A DNA stretch of 64,000 nt from Phycisphaerae bacterium (GTDB taxonomy: Bacteria; Planctomycetota; Phycisphaerae; UBA1845; PWPN01): positions 1 through 64,000 of the forward strand of contig DAOOIV010000004.1 of assembly GCA_035384605.1 (NCBI GenBank), read 5' to 3'. Below are positions 26,446 through 34,674 of this stretch, in pieces; the stretch's first letter is position 1; each line of letters opens with the position of its first letter. A program made the position numbers and the translations under genes. Below the pieces are notes generated by a model. The model was not told the origin of the DNA. It was given only the letters and a program-made list of their open reading frames with translations, and searched no databases.

Positions 26446-28437
26446 CTACTTCATCAGCCAGACGATCAATGCCATCAGGACGATGCCGCCGGTCATCACC
26501 ACGCCGTAACCTTGCGTCGCTCCGGTTTGCAGTGTGCGAAGCGCCGCACCGAGGGCCTGCGGAACGGCCACGATCAATCGCAGCGTGCCGTCGATGAAAA
26601 ACTGGTCGAGGGCGTACAGCGAAGCGCCCAACCTCCACAGGGGCCGGACGATCAGGGCATCGTACGCCTCGTCAACGTAGTACTTGTTAACCAAAAGCCC
26701 GTGGATTCGGGGAAACGCCTGACGAACGGTCTGCGACCATGTCGGACGCCGGACGAAAAGCACGTAGGCGGCCGCTATGCCCAGGATCGCCAGTGCTGCT
26801 GACACATACATCAGTGCATATCCGTCGCCGTGAGTCCGGTGTCCCAAGCGGGGAATCGATGCTTCCTTGAACGGTGCGACGACCGGGGCGAGAAACTCGT
26901 GGAATGCGCCGCTCGGCTCGAACAGTCCTGCAAACCCCCCTGGGCGAATCGCCACGCCCGCGTAGCCGGCGGTGACGGTCCCCGCGGCCAGCAGGACAAG
27001 CGGCACCAGCATCCAGCGGCCGGTCTCGTGTGGATGAACGCCTTCGGGAATTCGCGGTTCGCCGTGAAAGGCAATGAACATCATGCGGAAGGTGTACAGC
27101 GCCGTCAGGATGGCCGTCGTCATGCCTAGAATTCCATACACCGGATGAAACACGAAGGCGGCGTGAATGATCTCGTCTTTGCTGAAGAACCCGGACAGCA
27201 GGGGGAAGCCCGCCAAGGCGAGCGAGCCAATCAAGAATGTCAGGAAGGTGACGGGCATGATGCTTTTCAGGCCGCGGAACTCGCGGATGTCGATGATGCC
27301 GCCCATGGCGTGCATGACGCTGCCGGCCCCCAGGAACAGCAGGGCCTTGAAGAAGGCGTGAGTGAACAGGTGGAAGATGGCCGAGTCCGCCGCGAAAACG
27401 CCGACGCCGAGGAACATGTAACCCAACTGGCTGATGGTCGAGTAAGCCAGGATCCGCTTCATGTCGTACTGGGCGATTGCGATGGTTGCGGCAAATAGGG
27501 CGGTGGCCGCCCCGACAACCGCAACCGTGTTCAATGCGACCGGCGAAGCCGCGAAAACGGGACCGCATCGCACGACCATGTAGACGCCGGCCGTGACCAT
27601 CGTGGCGGCGTGGATTAATGCGGAGACCGGACTGGGACCTTCCATGGCGTCCGGCAACCACACATGTAACGGCAATTGGGCGCTCTTGCCGACCGCCCCG
27701 CAAAACAGAAGCAGGGCGATAGTCGTGGTCTGGCCGGCGGTCAGATGTCCGAGATAGCTGAAGGCCGTGGCGTAGTCGAGCGGGCTTTCGCCGGGCGGCA
27801 CGTGCGGGGCCAGCCAGCGGTAGAGCAGGAGAACGGCCAGGCCGAAGCCGAAATCGCCGATGCGGTTGACCACAAAGGCCTTCATTGCCGCTCCAGCCGC
27901 GGCCGGGCGCTGATAGTAGAAGCCGATAAGCAGGTAGCTGCACAAACCGACTGCTTCCCAGCCGAGATAGAGCAGAAGGAAGTTGCCGGCCAGGACCAGC
28001 GTGCACATGCTGCAGACGAACAGGCCCATGAAGGCGAAGAACCGTTCGTAGCCGCGCTGGGGGCGTCCATGATGTCGCATGTAATCGCGGGAGTAGATCA
28101 CGACCAACAGAGCAACGCCGCAGATGGTGGTCAGCATGATCGTTGTCAGTGGATCGACCTGAAAACTGATGTTGAACGAGACGCCGGCCGCCGGAACGAA
28201 CCATGAATAGAAGATATAGGGGTCATCATAGGCTCGAACCGGCAGTGAGGCGACCTCGAGAAGAAGGAGAATGCTGCATACCAAGGCCGCACCGACGCCG
28301 ATAATGATCGGCCAGTGACTGGCGCCCTTGATCGCGCGCGGGCCGGCCAGTCCCGCGATCGCGGTTCCCAGCAAGGGCAGCAGAGGGACCAGTGGGGCGA
28401 GGTTCAGAATGTCGGTGTCGACTGCGGCCAGCATCAT
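26446..28437 (-). CDS. nuoL: NADH-quinone oxidoreductase subunit L
   Basis: 663 residues from the ATG pair at 28437/28434; the longer upstream frame runs through the nuoK-nuoL junction and has no homology. Typical parts: YMRHHGRPQRGYERFFAFMG, NFLLLYLGWEAVGLCSYLLI (TM5 Glu), GKSAQLPLHVWLPDAMEGP and PVSALIHAATMVTAGVYMV. The C-terminal region contains the long lateral helix and last membrane helix characteristic of subunit L. It is the distal proton-pumping subunit of complex I in the inner membrane. Confidence 0.95.
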   Translation of the reverse strand: MMLAAVDTDILNLAPLVPLLPLLGTAIAGLAGPRAIKGASHWPIIIGVGAALVCSILLLLEVASLPVRAYDDPYIFYSWFVPAAGVSFNISFQVDPLTTIMLTTICGVALLVVIYSRDYMRHHGRPQRGYERFFAFMGLFVCSMCTLVLAGNFLLLYLGWEAVGLCSYLLIGFYYQRPAAAGAAMKAFVVNRIGDFGFGLAVLLLYRWLAPHVPPGESPLDYATAFSYLGHLTAGQTTTIALLLFCGAVGKSAQLPLHVWLPDAMEGPSPVSALIHAATMVTAGVYMVVRCGPVFAASPVALNTVAVVGAATALFAATIAIAQYDMKRILAYSTISQLGYMFLGVGVFAADSAIFHLFTHAFFKALLFLGAGSVMHAMGGIIDIREFRGLKSIMPVTFLTFLIGSLALAGFPLLSGFFSKDEIIHAAFVFHPVYGILGMTTAILTALYTFRMMFIAFHGEPRIPEGVHPHETGRWMLVPLVLLAAGTVTAGYAGVAIRPGGFAGLFEPSGAFHEFLAPVVAPFKEASIPRLGHRTHGDGYALMYVSAALAILGIAAAYVLFVRRPTWSQTVRQAFPRIHGLLVNKYYVDEAYDALIVRPLWRLGASLYALDQFFIDGTLRLIVAVPQALGAALRTLQTGATQGYGVVMTGGIVLMALIVWLMK

Positions 28438-28510
28438 CGTCGTGTTGTCCGTTTTGCCGCGGCCGGCATTGCCTGGCGAAGCATGAGCCGCCAAGCCGGC
28501 CGCTGCGAGT

Positions 28511-28813
28511 CTATCCCCGCATTTCCTCCCAGGCGTGACTGTCCAAGGTTGTCCTTCGGCGGAACAGCAGGACAACCAATCCGAGGGCCAAGCTGGCCTC
28601 TACGGCCGCGACCACCACCAGGAACAACGAGAACACCTGTCCGGTCAAATGGCCATGCTTGAGGCCGAAACCCACGAGGTTGAGAATCACTCCCTGGAAC
28701 ATGACTTCCGTGGACAGGAACATGAGGATCATGTTGCGGCGGGCGAGAAAACCGGCGACACCGATCCCGAAGAGGATCGCGCCGACCAGAATGTAAGCGT
28801 TCGTCAGGTCCAT
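28511..28813 (-). CDS. nuoK: NADH-quinone oxidoreductase subunit K
   Basis: 100 residues, three membrane helices: NAYILVGAILFGIGVAGFLA, NMILMFLSTEVMFQGVILNL (with the conserved TM2 Glu in STEVM) and the TM3 segment ending VEASLALGLVVLLFRRR. The start is MDLTNAY at 28813; a longer upstream frame is only translation of the hairpin repeat that fills the nuoK-nuoJ gap (GRQGRRP, GVGPT). Length equals that of the family. Confidence 0.95.
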   Translation of the reverse strand: MDLTNAYILVGAILFGIGVAGFLARRNMILMFLSTEVMFQGVILNLVGFGLKHGHLTGQVFSLFLVVVAAVEASLALGLVVLLFRRRTTLDSHAWEEMRG

Positions 28814-28831
28814 CGTTTTCCCGGCGTTGCA

Positions 28832-28911
28832 GGGCCGACGCCCCTGTCGGCCCATCTTTCCGCGATGCATCCCCGAGCCCAACGCAGTGGGGCCGACGCC
28901 CCCGTCGGCCC
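28832..28911. repeat. Two copies of a GGGCCGACG hairpin repeat between nuoJ and nuoK
   Basis: Copies at 28832-28853 (GGGCCGACG, CCCC, TGTCGGCCC with one mismatch) and 28890-28911 (GGGCCGACG/CGTCGGCCC, perfect 9-bp stem, loop CCCC). The same element forms the tandem array between nuoD and nuoE at 36756-36911. No copy was seen elsewhere in the window. Confidence 0.85.
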
Positions 28912-28919
28912 ATCCCATT

Positions 28920-29765
28920 TCAAAACGGCGGTGCTTCACGGCCGCGCCGCTTGATATCCGTTTCTTCCGCCTGCGCCGCCAATTCGGCGGGCGTCAAAGC
29001 CTCAGCCTCGATCCGCTTGCGAGCCAGACTCACAGCTCCGACAAGTGCGACGAGCAGCAGGATGCCCGCGGTTTCAACCGCCAGGACATAGGTGGTCATC
29101 ATGCTCTTGCCAATCAACCGCACGTTGCCGGCGGACTCGTCGTCGACGGGGGACGACTGCCCGGCGTTTGTGGACGCGGCAAGCGACCGTCCTTCGCTCT
29201 CAGTGGCACCGACAAGCACGCCGGTGTTTGCCATCTGCGAGGCGGAATCAGCCGAAACCATCGCCTGGACGACGGCAGCGGACAGAAGAAAGCCCAGCGT
29301 GACCGCCGCCAGCGGCTCACGTCCTGTCAGGTTCGCCGGATCGGTTTCCTGCTGCTGCGTCAGCATGATCACAAAGACATAGGTTACAAGAATCGCTCCG
29401 GCGTACACGATGACCAGGGCCGCGCCAAGGAACTCGGCCAGGGCCAGCAGACATAGTGCGGCCACCGCCAGGACCACGAGCACGAAGTACAGCGCGCAGT
29501 AGATCGGCTTCGGATGCGTCACCACCCGGACCGCCGCCACAATCGCCACCAGGGCGAAGAGAACAAAGAACGCTCGTCCATCGAACGCCTCACCGATCCA
29601 GCGAACACAGTACGTTGCGATTGCCGCCAGCGATGCGGCCCCGAGAATGCGCGCGGTCCATCGCAGCGGTCGGCCTGTTGATCGACCGGCGGGCATGGAC
29701 AAATACACGCCCGCCGCGCCGAGGGCCAGAAAGGCATACAGAATGTACATGCCAGTCGTGGTCAC
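28920..29765 (-). CDS. nuoJ: NADH-quinone oxidoreductase subunit J
   Basis: 281 residues beginning with GTG 29765, which overlaps the nuoI stop in a GTGA. Two leading helices, then VRVVTHPKPIYCALYFVLVV and LAEFLGAALVIVYAGAILVT, the TM3 region with the pi-bulge glycine stretch of subunit J. It is about 100 residues longer than E. coli NuoJ (184), with an additional N-terminal helix and a polar loop (SEGRSLAASTNAGQSSPVDD) before the last helix. The C-terminus is rich in Glu/Arg. Confidence 0.93.
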   Translation of the reverse strand: MTTTGMYILYAFLALGAAGVYLSMPAGRSTGRPLRWTARILGAASLAAIATYCVRWIGEAFDGRAFFVLFALVAIVAAVRVVTHPKPIYCALYFVLVVLAVAALCLLALAEFLGAALVIVYAGAILVTYVFVIMLTQQQETDPANLTGREPLAAVTLGFLLSAAVVQAMVSADSASQMANTGVLVGATESEGRSLAASTNAGQSSPVDDESAGNVRLIGKSMMTTYVLAVETAGILLLVALVGAVSLARKRIEAEALTPAELAAQAEETDIKRRGREAPPF

Positions 29766-30373
29766 AAGCTACCGGCCTCCGTTTCATTGCCGTATGGTCG
29801 GGGTGACGGCGAAATCAAGCCGCCGGTGCCGCCATAGCCGGTGATGGGCGGGTTCTTGCGCGGCTTCTCGTCCCGCGTCTGATCGAACACTTCGAGCAGC
29901 TTGTTGATATCGAAGATCATCTCCTGCCGCGAGTACTCCACGATCGAGTATTCCGGCGTCAGCTCGATCGCATCTACCGGGCAGGCCTCTTCGCACATGC
30001 CGCAGTAGATGCACACCAGTTCGTCGATGTCGAAACGTACGGGGTACTTCTCGCGATCGGGCCACGGTGCCTCCGCCCCGACGATATGAATGCAATGAGC
30101 CGGGCAGGCCGTCTCGCACATGAAACAGGCCACGCAGGCCACGCGGCCCTGCTCGTCGCGGTTGAGCCGGTGGACGCCGCGATAGATCTCCTTGCGGACC
30201 TTTACCCGCTCCTCCGGATACTGAACCGTCAACCGCTTGGCGAACAGATGCCGGAACGTGGTCTTGAGGCCGTTGATGATCTGCGGCAGATAGAGCTTGT
30301 CCGCGGCCGTCAACTTCGGCTCAGTGATCTCGATGATGTCCTCATCCTTGATCATGCGCGATCCCGCCGTCAT
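29762..30373 (-). CDS. nuoI: NADH-quinone oxidoreductase subunit I
   Basis: 203 residues from ATG 30373, whose ATGA overlaps the stop codon of the xylanase gene; an in-frame ATG at 30355 (MIKDEDIIEI) is an alternative with a GGCGGGA upstream. Two 4Fe-4S motifs are intact: CVACFMCETACPAHC and CIYCGMCEEACPVDA, carrying clusters N6a and N6b of the peripheral arm. The C-terminal ~40 residues are a Pro/Gly-rich tail. Its position after the xylanase and before nuoJ keeps the usual H-I-J order apart from the insertion. Confidence 0.94.
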   Translation of the reverse strand: MTAGSRMIKDEDIIEITEPKLTAADKLYLPQIINGLKTTFRHLFAKRLTVQYPEERVKVRKEIYRGVHRLNRDEQGRVACVACFMCETACPAHCIHIVGAEAPWPDREKYPVRFDIDELVCIYCGMCEEACPVDAIELTPEYSIVEYSRQEMIFDINKLLEVFDQTRDEKPRKNPPITGYGGTGGLISPSPRPYGNETEAGSL

Positions 30374-31710
30374 GGGATGAATGCCAGGTCCACCTCGATC
30401 GGTTTCTGGTTCGTCTTGCCGATAGAGAAGTCTCCGCTCAGCGGCCGATCCGAGAATCCGCCGAGATCGGCTGTTGTCACCGTGTAATCGCCGAGGAATC
30501 CGCGGAAGCGGACCTCGCCGTTCCCTTCCACGGTCGCCACGGTCTCGGTGGTCCACCACGTACCCTTGATCCGCTTCATCAGCTCCTCGTAGGCCGGTTT
30601 GGGCGTCATGTCTTCGCGCAGCAGACCGGCGGGGGCACCTTGCCATGCGTTATAGTCCGTGAAGTCCCACCAGGTGATCGCCTCGACGGCCGGATGGCTG
30701 AACAAGATGGTATAGAACCGCACGACTTCTTCGGCTTGTCGTTTTTCGCCCTCGGGTGTGCTGGCCCATTTGAACTTGGAGCCGGCCTGCTGCCGCTGCT
30801 CGGCCAGATTCCTGCCTTGGGCGCCCGAAATGAACGTCGTTTCAGTGAAGTGCAACGGCTTGCCGTAGCGGGCAAACCTTTCGCAGACGTCCCAGATCTT
30901 TTCGGCCGGCCACGCTCCGCCGTGCTGATGAGACTGAATGCCGATCACGTCGTAAAGGGGCCTGCCTTCGTCGTCCACCAACTCGTCGATCACCTTTGCG
31001 GCGAACTCGTCGCCGACGGCGTAATCATTGATGATTAATGTGGCCTTGGGATTGCCTTTGCGCGCGGCTTGGAAGGCGGCTCGGACAAAGGGCCCGACTC
31101 CCATATCACGAATGATCTTGGTCAGTCTGGGAGAGTTCTTCTTGCAGTCCGGCCGATCGTAGTGCGTTGCCTCGTTGACCACGTCCCAGATATCGATCTG
31201 CCCGGCGAAGCGGCGGCTGCACTCCTCGATCCGCTCGAGTTGAAGTCGCAACACCTCCTTCGGATCGTCCGGAAGCCATTTTGGATCGAACCAGTTCCAG
31301 GCCAGCGGATGTCCCTTCGTCATCACGTTGTGGGCGGCGCACCAGTCGGCCATCACCTTGGTCTTGTCATAATCAGGCCTTCCGCGATCTTTCTCATAGT
31401 GCCACCAGTAGAAAGGCAACGTCGCGTAGTTGAGCAGGGCGGCGTAATGCTGCTCGTAAGCGGCATTGGCCTCGGGGCTCCCGCAGGCGCCAAGCTTGAA
31501 GATATTGGAGCCGAAGAGAAACGCATGGCGCGTTTGTCTGATCCGCACGTGAAGCCCGGCAGGAGGCACTCTGCCATTGTTGGTGAGTCGGAGCACGATA
31601 TCGCCCTTGCGATGCTTCTCAATCCGTGCGTCCGCCTGGCCGAGAATGTCGGCCTCCGGGAGCGGGGCGGCCAGGGTTGCGGCCGCAAGAATCAGTGTCA
31701 GAACGTTCAT
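30370..31710 (-). CDS. GH10 endo-1,4-beta-xylanase encoded inside the nuo operon
   Basis: 446 residues. A signal peptide (MNVLTLILAAATLAAPLPEA) predicts export, so the enzyme and complex I end in different compartments. GH10 hallmarks: HPLAWNWFDPKWLP, IDIWDVVNEATHYD with acid/base Glu180, IINDY, IGIQSHQHGG, LHFTETTF with nucleophile Glu290, and ITWWDFTDYNAWQGAPAGLL. An AAGGAGGT precedes ATG 31710. Its start overlaps the nuoH stop (ATGA) and its stop overlaps the nuoI start (ATGA), so translation is coupled on both sides. GH10 enzymes cleave xylan internally; related planctomycete proteins may act on other beta-1,4 glycans. A recent insertion seems unlikely given the precise junctions. Confidence 0.9.
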   Translation of the reverse strand: MNVLTLILAAATLAAPLPEADILGQADARIEKHRKGDIVLRLTNNGRVPPAGLHVRIRQTRHAFLFGSNIFKLGACGSPEANAAYEQHYAALLNYATLPFYWWHYEKDRGRPDYDKTKVMADWCAAHNVMTKGHPLAWNWFDPKWLPDDPKEVLRLQLERIEECSRRFAGQIDIWDVVNEATHYDRPDCKKNSPRLTKIIRDMGVGPFVRAAFQAARKGNPKATLIINDYAVGDEFAAKVIDELVDDEGRPLYDVIGIQSHQHGGAWPAEKIWDVCERFARYGKPLHFTETTFISGAQGRNLAEQRQQAGSKFKWASTPEGEKRQAEEVVRFYTILFSHPAVEAITWWDFTDYNAWQGAPAGLLREDMTPKPAYEELMKRIKGTWWTTETVATVEGNGEVRFRGFLGDYTVTTADLGGFSDRPLSGDFSIGKTNQKPIEVDLAFIP

Positions 31711-32915
31711 TCGAACCTCCTTGTCAGCGAGCCTTCGATGGGCGGCAGGTTGGCCTGGCGGCCGGTGATGGCCGGCGACCAGACATAGAATCTCAACACG
31801 GCCGCCCCGAACACGGCTGCATTGCACAGCGGCGACCAGAACGACGCGACGACGTTCTTATAGAGCAGCAACGAGGTCAGGACGACCAACGCGATGCCCG
31901 CCGGCACCAGGCCGTTCCAGGCAAACCGCATGAGCTGGTCGAATCGCGGCCGAAAGAGCGTCCATCGAACCCACATAAAGAAAAGGATGAAGACGACGAC
32001 CTTGCTGAGCACGATGGCAAACTGGCACAAGGCGGCGGCAAGCGTCTGCGACTTGTAGATCCAGTCGAGCCAGCCCCAGCCGAGCCGCGTGCTGAAGGGG
32101 AACAGCTCCCAGCCGCCGAGAAACAGAGCGGTCATGAACGCGCTTACTGTGATCAGGTGGGCGTATTCGCCAAGGAAGAACAAGGCCATTTTCATCGAGC
32201 TGTATTCGGTGTGGTAGCCCCCGACGAGTTCCTGCTCGGACTCGGCCAGGTCAAAAGGCATGCGGTTGGTCTCGGCGAAGGCCGTGACGAGCAGTATCAG
32301 GAACGCCAGCGGGTGCAGCAGAACGTTCCACGTGGACTGCATCTGGTACTCGACGATCTTCTCCAGCCGAACCTGCCCGGTGGTGAGCACCACGACGAGG
32401 ATGGCCAGCCCCATCGGGATCTCGTAGCTGAGCGTCTGGGCGGCGGCCCGCATTCCGCCGTAAAAGGAGAACTTGTTGTTGCTCGACCACCCGGCCAGTA
32501 CCAGCCCGTACACGCCCATGGCCCCGACCGCCAGAATGTAGAGCAGGCCGATGTCCACGCCGGCCACCTGCACGCGCACCGGCTCGGGCCCGCCCAGGTC
32601 AAGCGGGCCGCCCCAGGGGATTACCGCGAAGCCGATCATTGCAACGGCAAAAGCGATGCACGGCGCAAGGAAGAACAAAGGCCGATCCGCGCCGCGGGGT
32701 GTGAAATCTTCCTTGAGCAGGAACTTCACCCCGTCGGCTATCGGCTGCAGCAGGCCCAGCGGCCCGGCCCGGTTCGGCCCGATTCGGTCCTGGAGCCATG
32801 CGCATACCTTGCGCTCCAGCAGGATAGCATATGCGACGAACCCCATGATGATAGTGATGAGCACCACCATCAGTGCCACGCTGAAGCCGAGTTGGGTCTT
32901 GAGCAAGTCGATCAT
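31707..32915 (-). CDS. nuoH: NADH-quinone oxidoreductase subunit H
   Basis: 402 residues, eight or nine membrane helices. Diagnostic segments: YAILLERKVCAWLQDRIGPN, GPLGLLQPIADGVKFLLKED, SYEIPMGLAILVVVL and AFAETNRMPFDLAESEQELV with the acidic quinone-channel residues, and GYHTEYSSMKMALFFLGEYA. Subunit H anchors the peripheral arm and forms the quinone chamber. Starts two bases after nuoG; its stop overlaps the xylanase start. Confidence 0.95.
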   Translation of the reverse strand: MIDLLKTQLGFSVALMVVLITIIMGFVAYAILLERKVCAWLQDRIGPNRAGPLGLLQPIADGVKFLLKEDFTPRGADRPLFFLAPCIAFAVAMIGFAVIPWGGPLDLGGPEPVRVQVAGVDIGLLYILAVGAMGVYGLVLAGWSSNNKFSFYGGMRAAAQTLSYEIPMGLAILVVVLTTGQVRLEKIVEYQMQSTWNVLLHPLAFLILLVTAFAETNRMPFDLAESEQELVGGYHTEYSSMKMALFFLGEYAHLITVSAFMTALFLGGWELFPFSTRLGWGWLDWIYKSQTLAAALCQFAIVLSKVVVFILFFMWVRWTLFRPRFDQLMRFAWNGLVPAGIALVVLTSLLLYKNVVASFWSPLCNAAVFGAAVLRFYVWSPAITGRQANLPPIEGSLTRRFE

Positions 32916-32917
32916 CT

Positions 32918-34543
32918 TCAGTGCTGAAATCTCGGCTGCGGTTCCGGCACGTGCACGTCCGCCATGGCCGGCACCGTCGGGATCATCATCTTCCGCACCT
33001 TCTCACTCGCATACAAGCCTGTGTGGCCGGCGATCGCGTACAGGTACTGCCCGTCATGCATGGCTCCTTCGGGCGGATCGACCGCTCTCTCAAACGGTTG
33101 TACCAGGCCGGCGTGGTTCATGAACGTCCCCTGACGCTCCGTCCACGCACAGAAGGGCAGCACAACGTCGGCCCGTGCGGTCAGCCTGTTGGGGAACATG
33201 TCCTGAACGATGAGCAACTCGGGTTTTGCGGCCGCGTCCGGCAACGTCTGTGTGGGCCAGTCGTTGTCGGGGTAACCGCCGACGATCCACAGGGCCTGAA
33301 AACGCCCGGCGGCAGCCTCTTTCCATAATTCCTCACGTGGCAGCACCGGCCCGCCCATCGCCGTTAGAATCGCCTCGATGCCTCGGCGGTTGGGGTGCTT
33401 CTCGGGTCGGATGACGAATCTGGCCGACTCCTCGGCCGCCCCGACGGGAAAAACCTCCGGCTCGCCAATCGTGTGGACGTCGCCCAGCGACAGGGCGGCG
33501 TGCGGAGCGATCCGGCGGACGAAGTCGGCCAGGAGCCAAGCCTCTTCGCAGCACATTTCCGGAGACAACTGGACGGCGACCGATGCGGGGCCGTGCCGGT
33601 CGATTGTTTGGCTTAGTCGCCGGCGGACGAGCTCCGGAGCCGATTCCCAGAGCAGCGGCTCGTGGCCATTTTCGCAACGAACGGCGGGCGTCGACAGCCG
33701 TTTCTCATCGAGAATGAACTTCCAGCCGAACCGCCCGTCGTCACAGATCCACCAGTCGTTCACGCCAACGTTCCATCGAGGCCTGAGCCGGTAAACACGG
33801 TTGCGGTTTTGATCGATGCGGATCGCGCAGCCGGTGCTGCACGCCCGGCAGATCGAGTTGGTTGTCGTCAGGAACCATACCCGTTGGGCGAAGAGGAAAT
33901 CCTTGTCCAGCAGCGCCCCGACCGGACAGATGTCCACGACGTTGCCCTGCAGCTTGTTGGTCAGTGGTCGGCCGGGGAAGGCATCAATTTCAGCGACATG
34001 ACCGCGGTTCACGATGCACAATTCACTCGTCCCGGAGACTTCGCGAGTAAATCGCACGCAGCGAGAGCAGAGCACGCAGCGGTCCTGGTAGAGCAGGGTT
34101 CGCGGTCCCACATCCTTCTTGGGGTTGACGGTCTTGGGGTCGACCATTCGCGAAACGGCCTCGCCGAACTTGAGGCTGTAATCCTGGAGGTAGCATTCGC
34201 CCGCCTGATCGCAGACCGGACAGTCCAGGGGATGATTCAACAGGTAATACTCCATGATGCGCTTGCGGTGCTCGTGGATCTTCTCCGTCTCGAAACGAAC
34301 CTCCAGCCCGTCGCGGACCGGCGTCTGGCAACTGGGAATCAGCCGCGGCGACCATTCGAGGTCCCCGCTCTTGGGGTCGAGTATCTTCATTTCCATCAAA
34401 CACAGCCGGCATGAGGCGACGACAGACAGGCCCGGGTGATAGCAGTAATGGGGCACATCGATGCCGGCATCCAGAGCTGCCTGGAGCACGGTAATGCCGT
34501 CGCGGCATTGAATTGTTCGGCCATCGATGATGATTGTGGGCAC
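32918..34543 (-). CDS. nuoG: NADH-quinone oxidoreductase subunit G (short form)
   Basis: 541 residues starting with GTG 34543. An N-terminal 2Fe-2S domain (HYCYHPGLSVVASCRLC), the His-Cys3 cluster region (HPLDCPVCDQAGECYLQDY), a 4Fe-4S pair (CVLCSRCVRFTREV, NVVDICPVGAL) and the N7-type CRACSTGC with a later WWICDD. The molybdopterin-oxidoreductase-like C-terminal part is much shorter than in E. coli NuoG (908 residues) but carries WTERQGTFMNHAGLVQPFER. All electron-relay clusters needed for NADH to quinone transfer seem present. The presence of N7 resembles the E. coli/Thermus forms. Confidence 0.93.
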   Translation of the reverse strand: MPTIIIDGRTIQCRDGITVLQAALDAGIDVPHYCYHPGLSVVASCRLCLMEMKILDPKSGDLEWSPRLIPSCQTPVRDGLEVRFETEKIHEHRKRIMEYYLLNHPLDCPVCDQAGECYLQDYSLKFGEAVSRMVDPKTVNPKKDVGPRTLLYQDRCVLCSRCVRFTREVSGTSELCIVNRGHVAEIDAFPGRPLTNKLQGNVVDICPVGALLDKDFLFAQRVWFLTTTNSICRACSTGCAIRIDQNRNRVYRLRPRWNVGVNDWWICDDGRFGWKFILDEKRLSTPAVRCENGHEPLLWESAPELVRRRLSQTIDRHGPASVAVQLSPEMCCEEAWLLADFVRRIAPHAALSLGDVHTIGEPEVFPVGAAEESARFVIRPEKHPNRRGIEAILTAMGGPVLPREELWKEAAAGRFQALWIVGGYPDNDWPTQTLPDAAAKPELLIVQDMFPNRLTARADVVLPFCAWTERQGTFMNHAGLVQPFERAVDPPEGAMHDGQYLYAIAGHTGLYASEKVRKMMIPTVPAMADVHVPEPQPRFQH

Positions 34544-34546
34544 GGA

Positions 34547-34583
34547 TCAGTCTATTAGCCTGTCAGTCTGTTAGACTGTTAGG
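34547..34583. repeat. Octamer-period repeat upstream of nuoG
   Basis: Four and a half degenerate eight-base units: TCAGTCTA, TTAGCCTG, TCAGTCTG, TTAGACTG, TTAGG. It begins four bases upstream of the nuoG start codon in the nuoF-nuoG gap, so it would be transcribed in the nuoG leader. Confidence 0.75.
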
Positions 34584-34637
34584 AAACGAACAGAACCTGG
34601 TCGGGTTGCCGCCCCGGCAGATCGAACATGCTCACTT

Positions 34638-34671
34638 CCTAGTAGTCTAGAGGTCTAGCAGCCTAGTAGCC
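34638..34671. repeat. Second octamer-period repeat, downstream of nuoF
   Basis: Units CCTAGTAG, TCTAGAGG, TCTAGCAG, CCTAGTAG directly after the nuoF stop codon (34675). It shares the eight-base period and the TAG core with the array at 34547 but a different consensus. Confidence 0.75.
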
Positions 34672-34674
34672 TCC

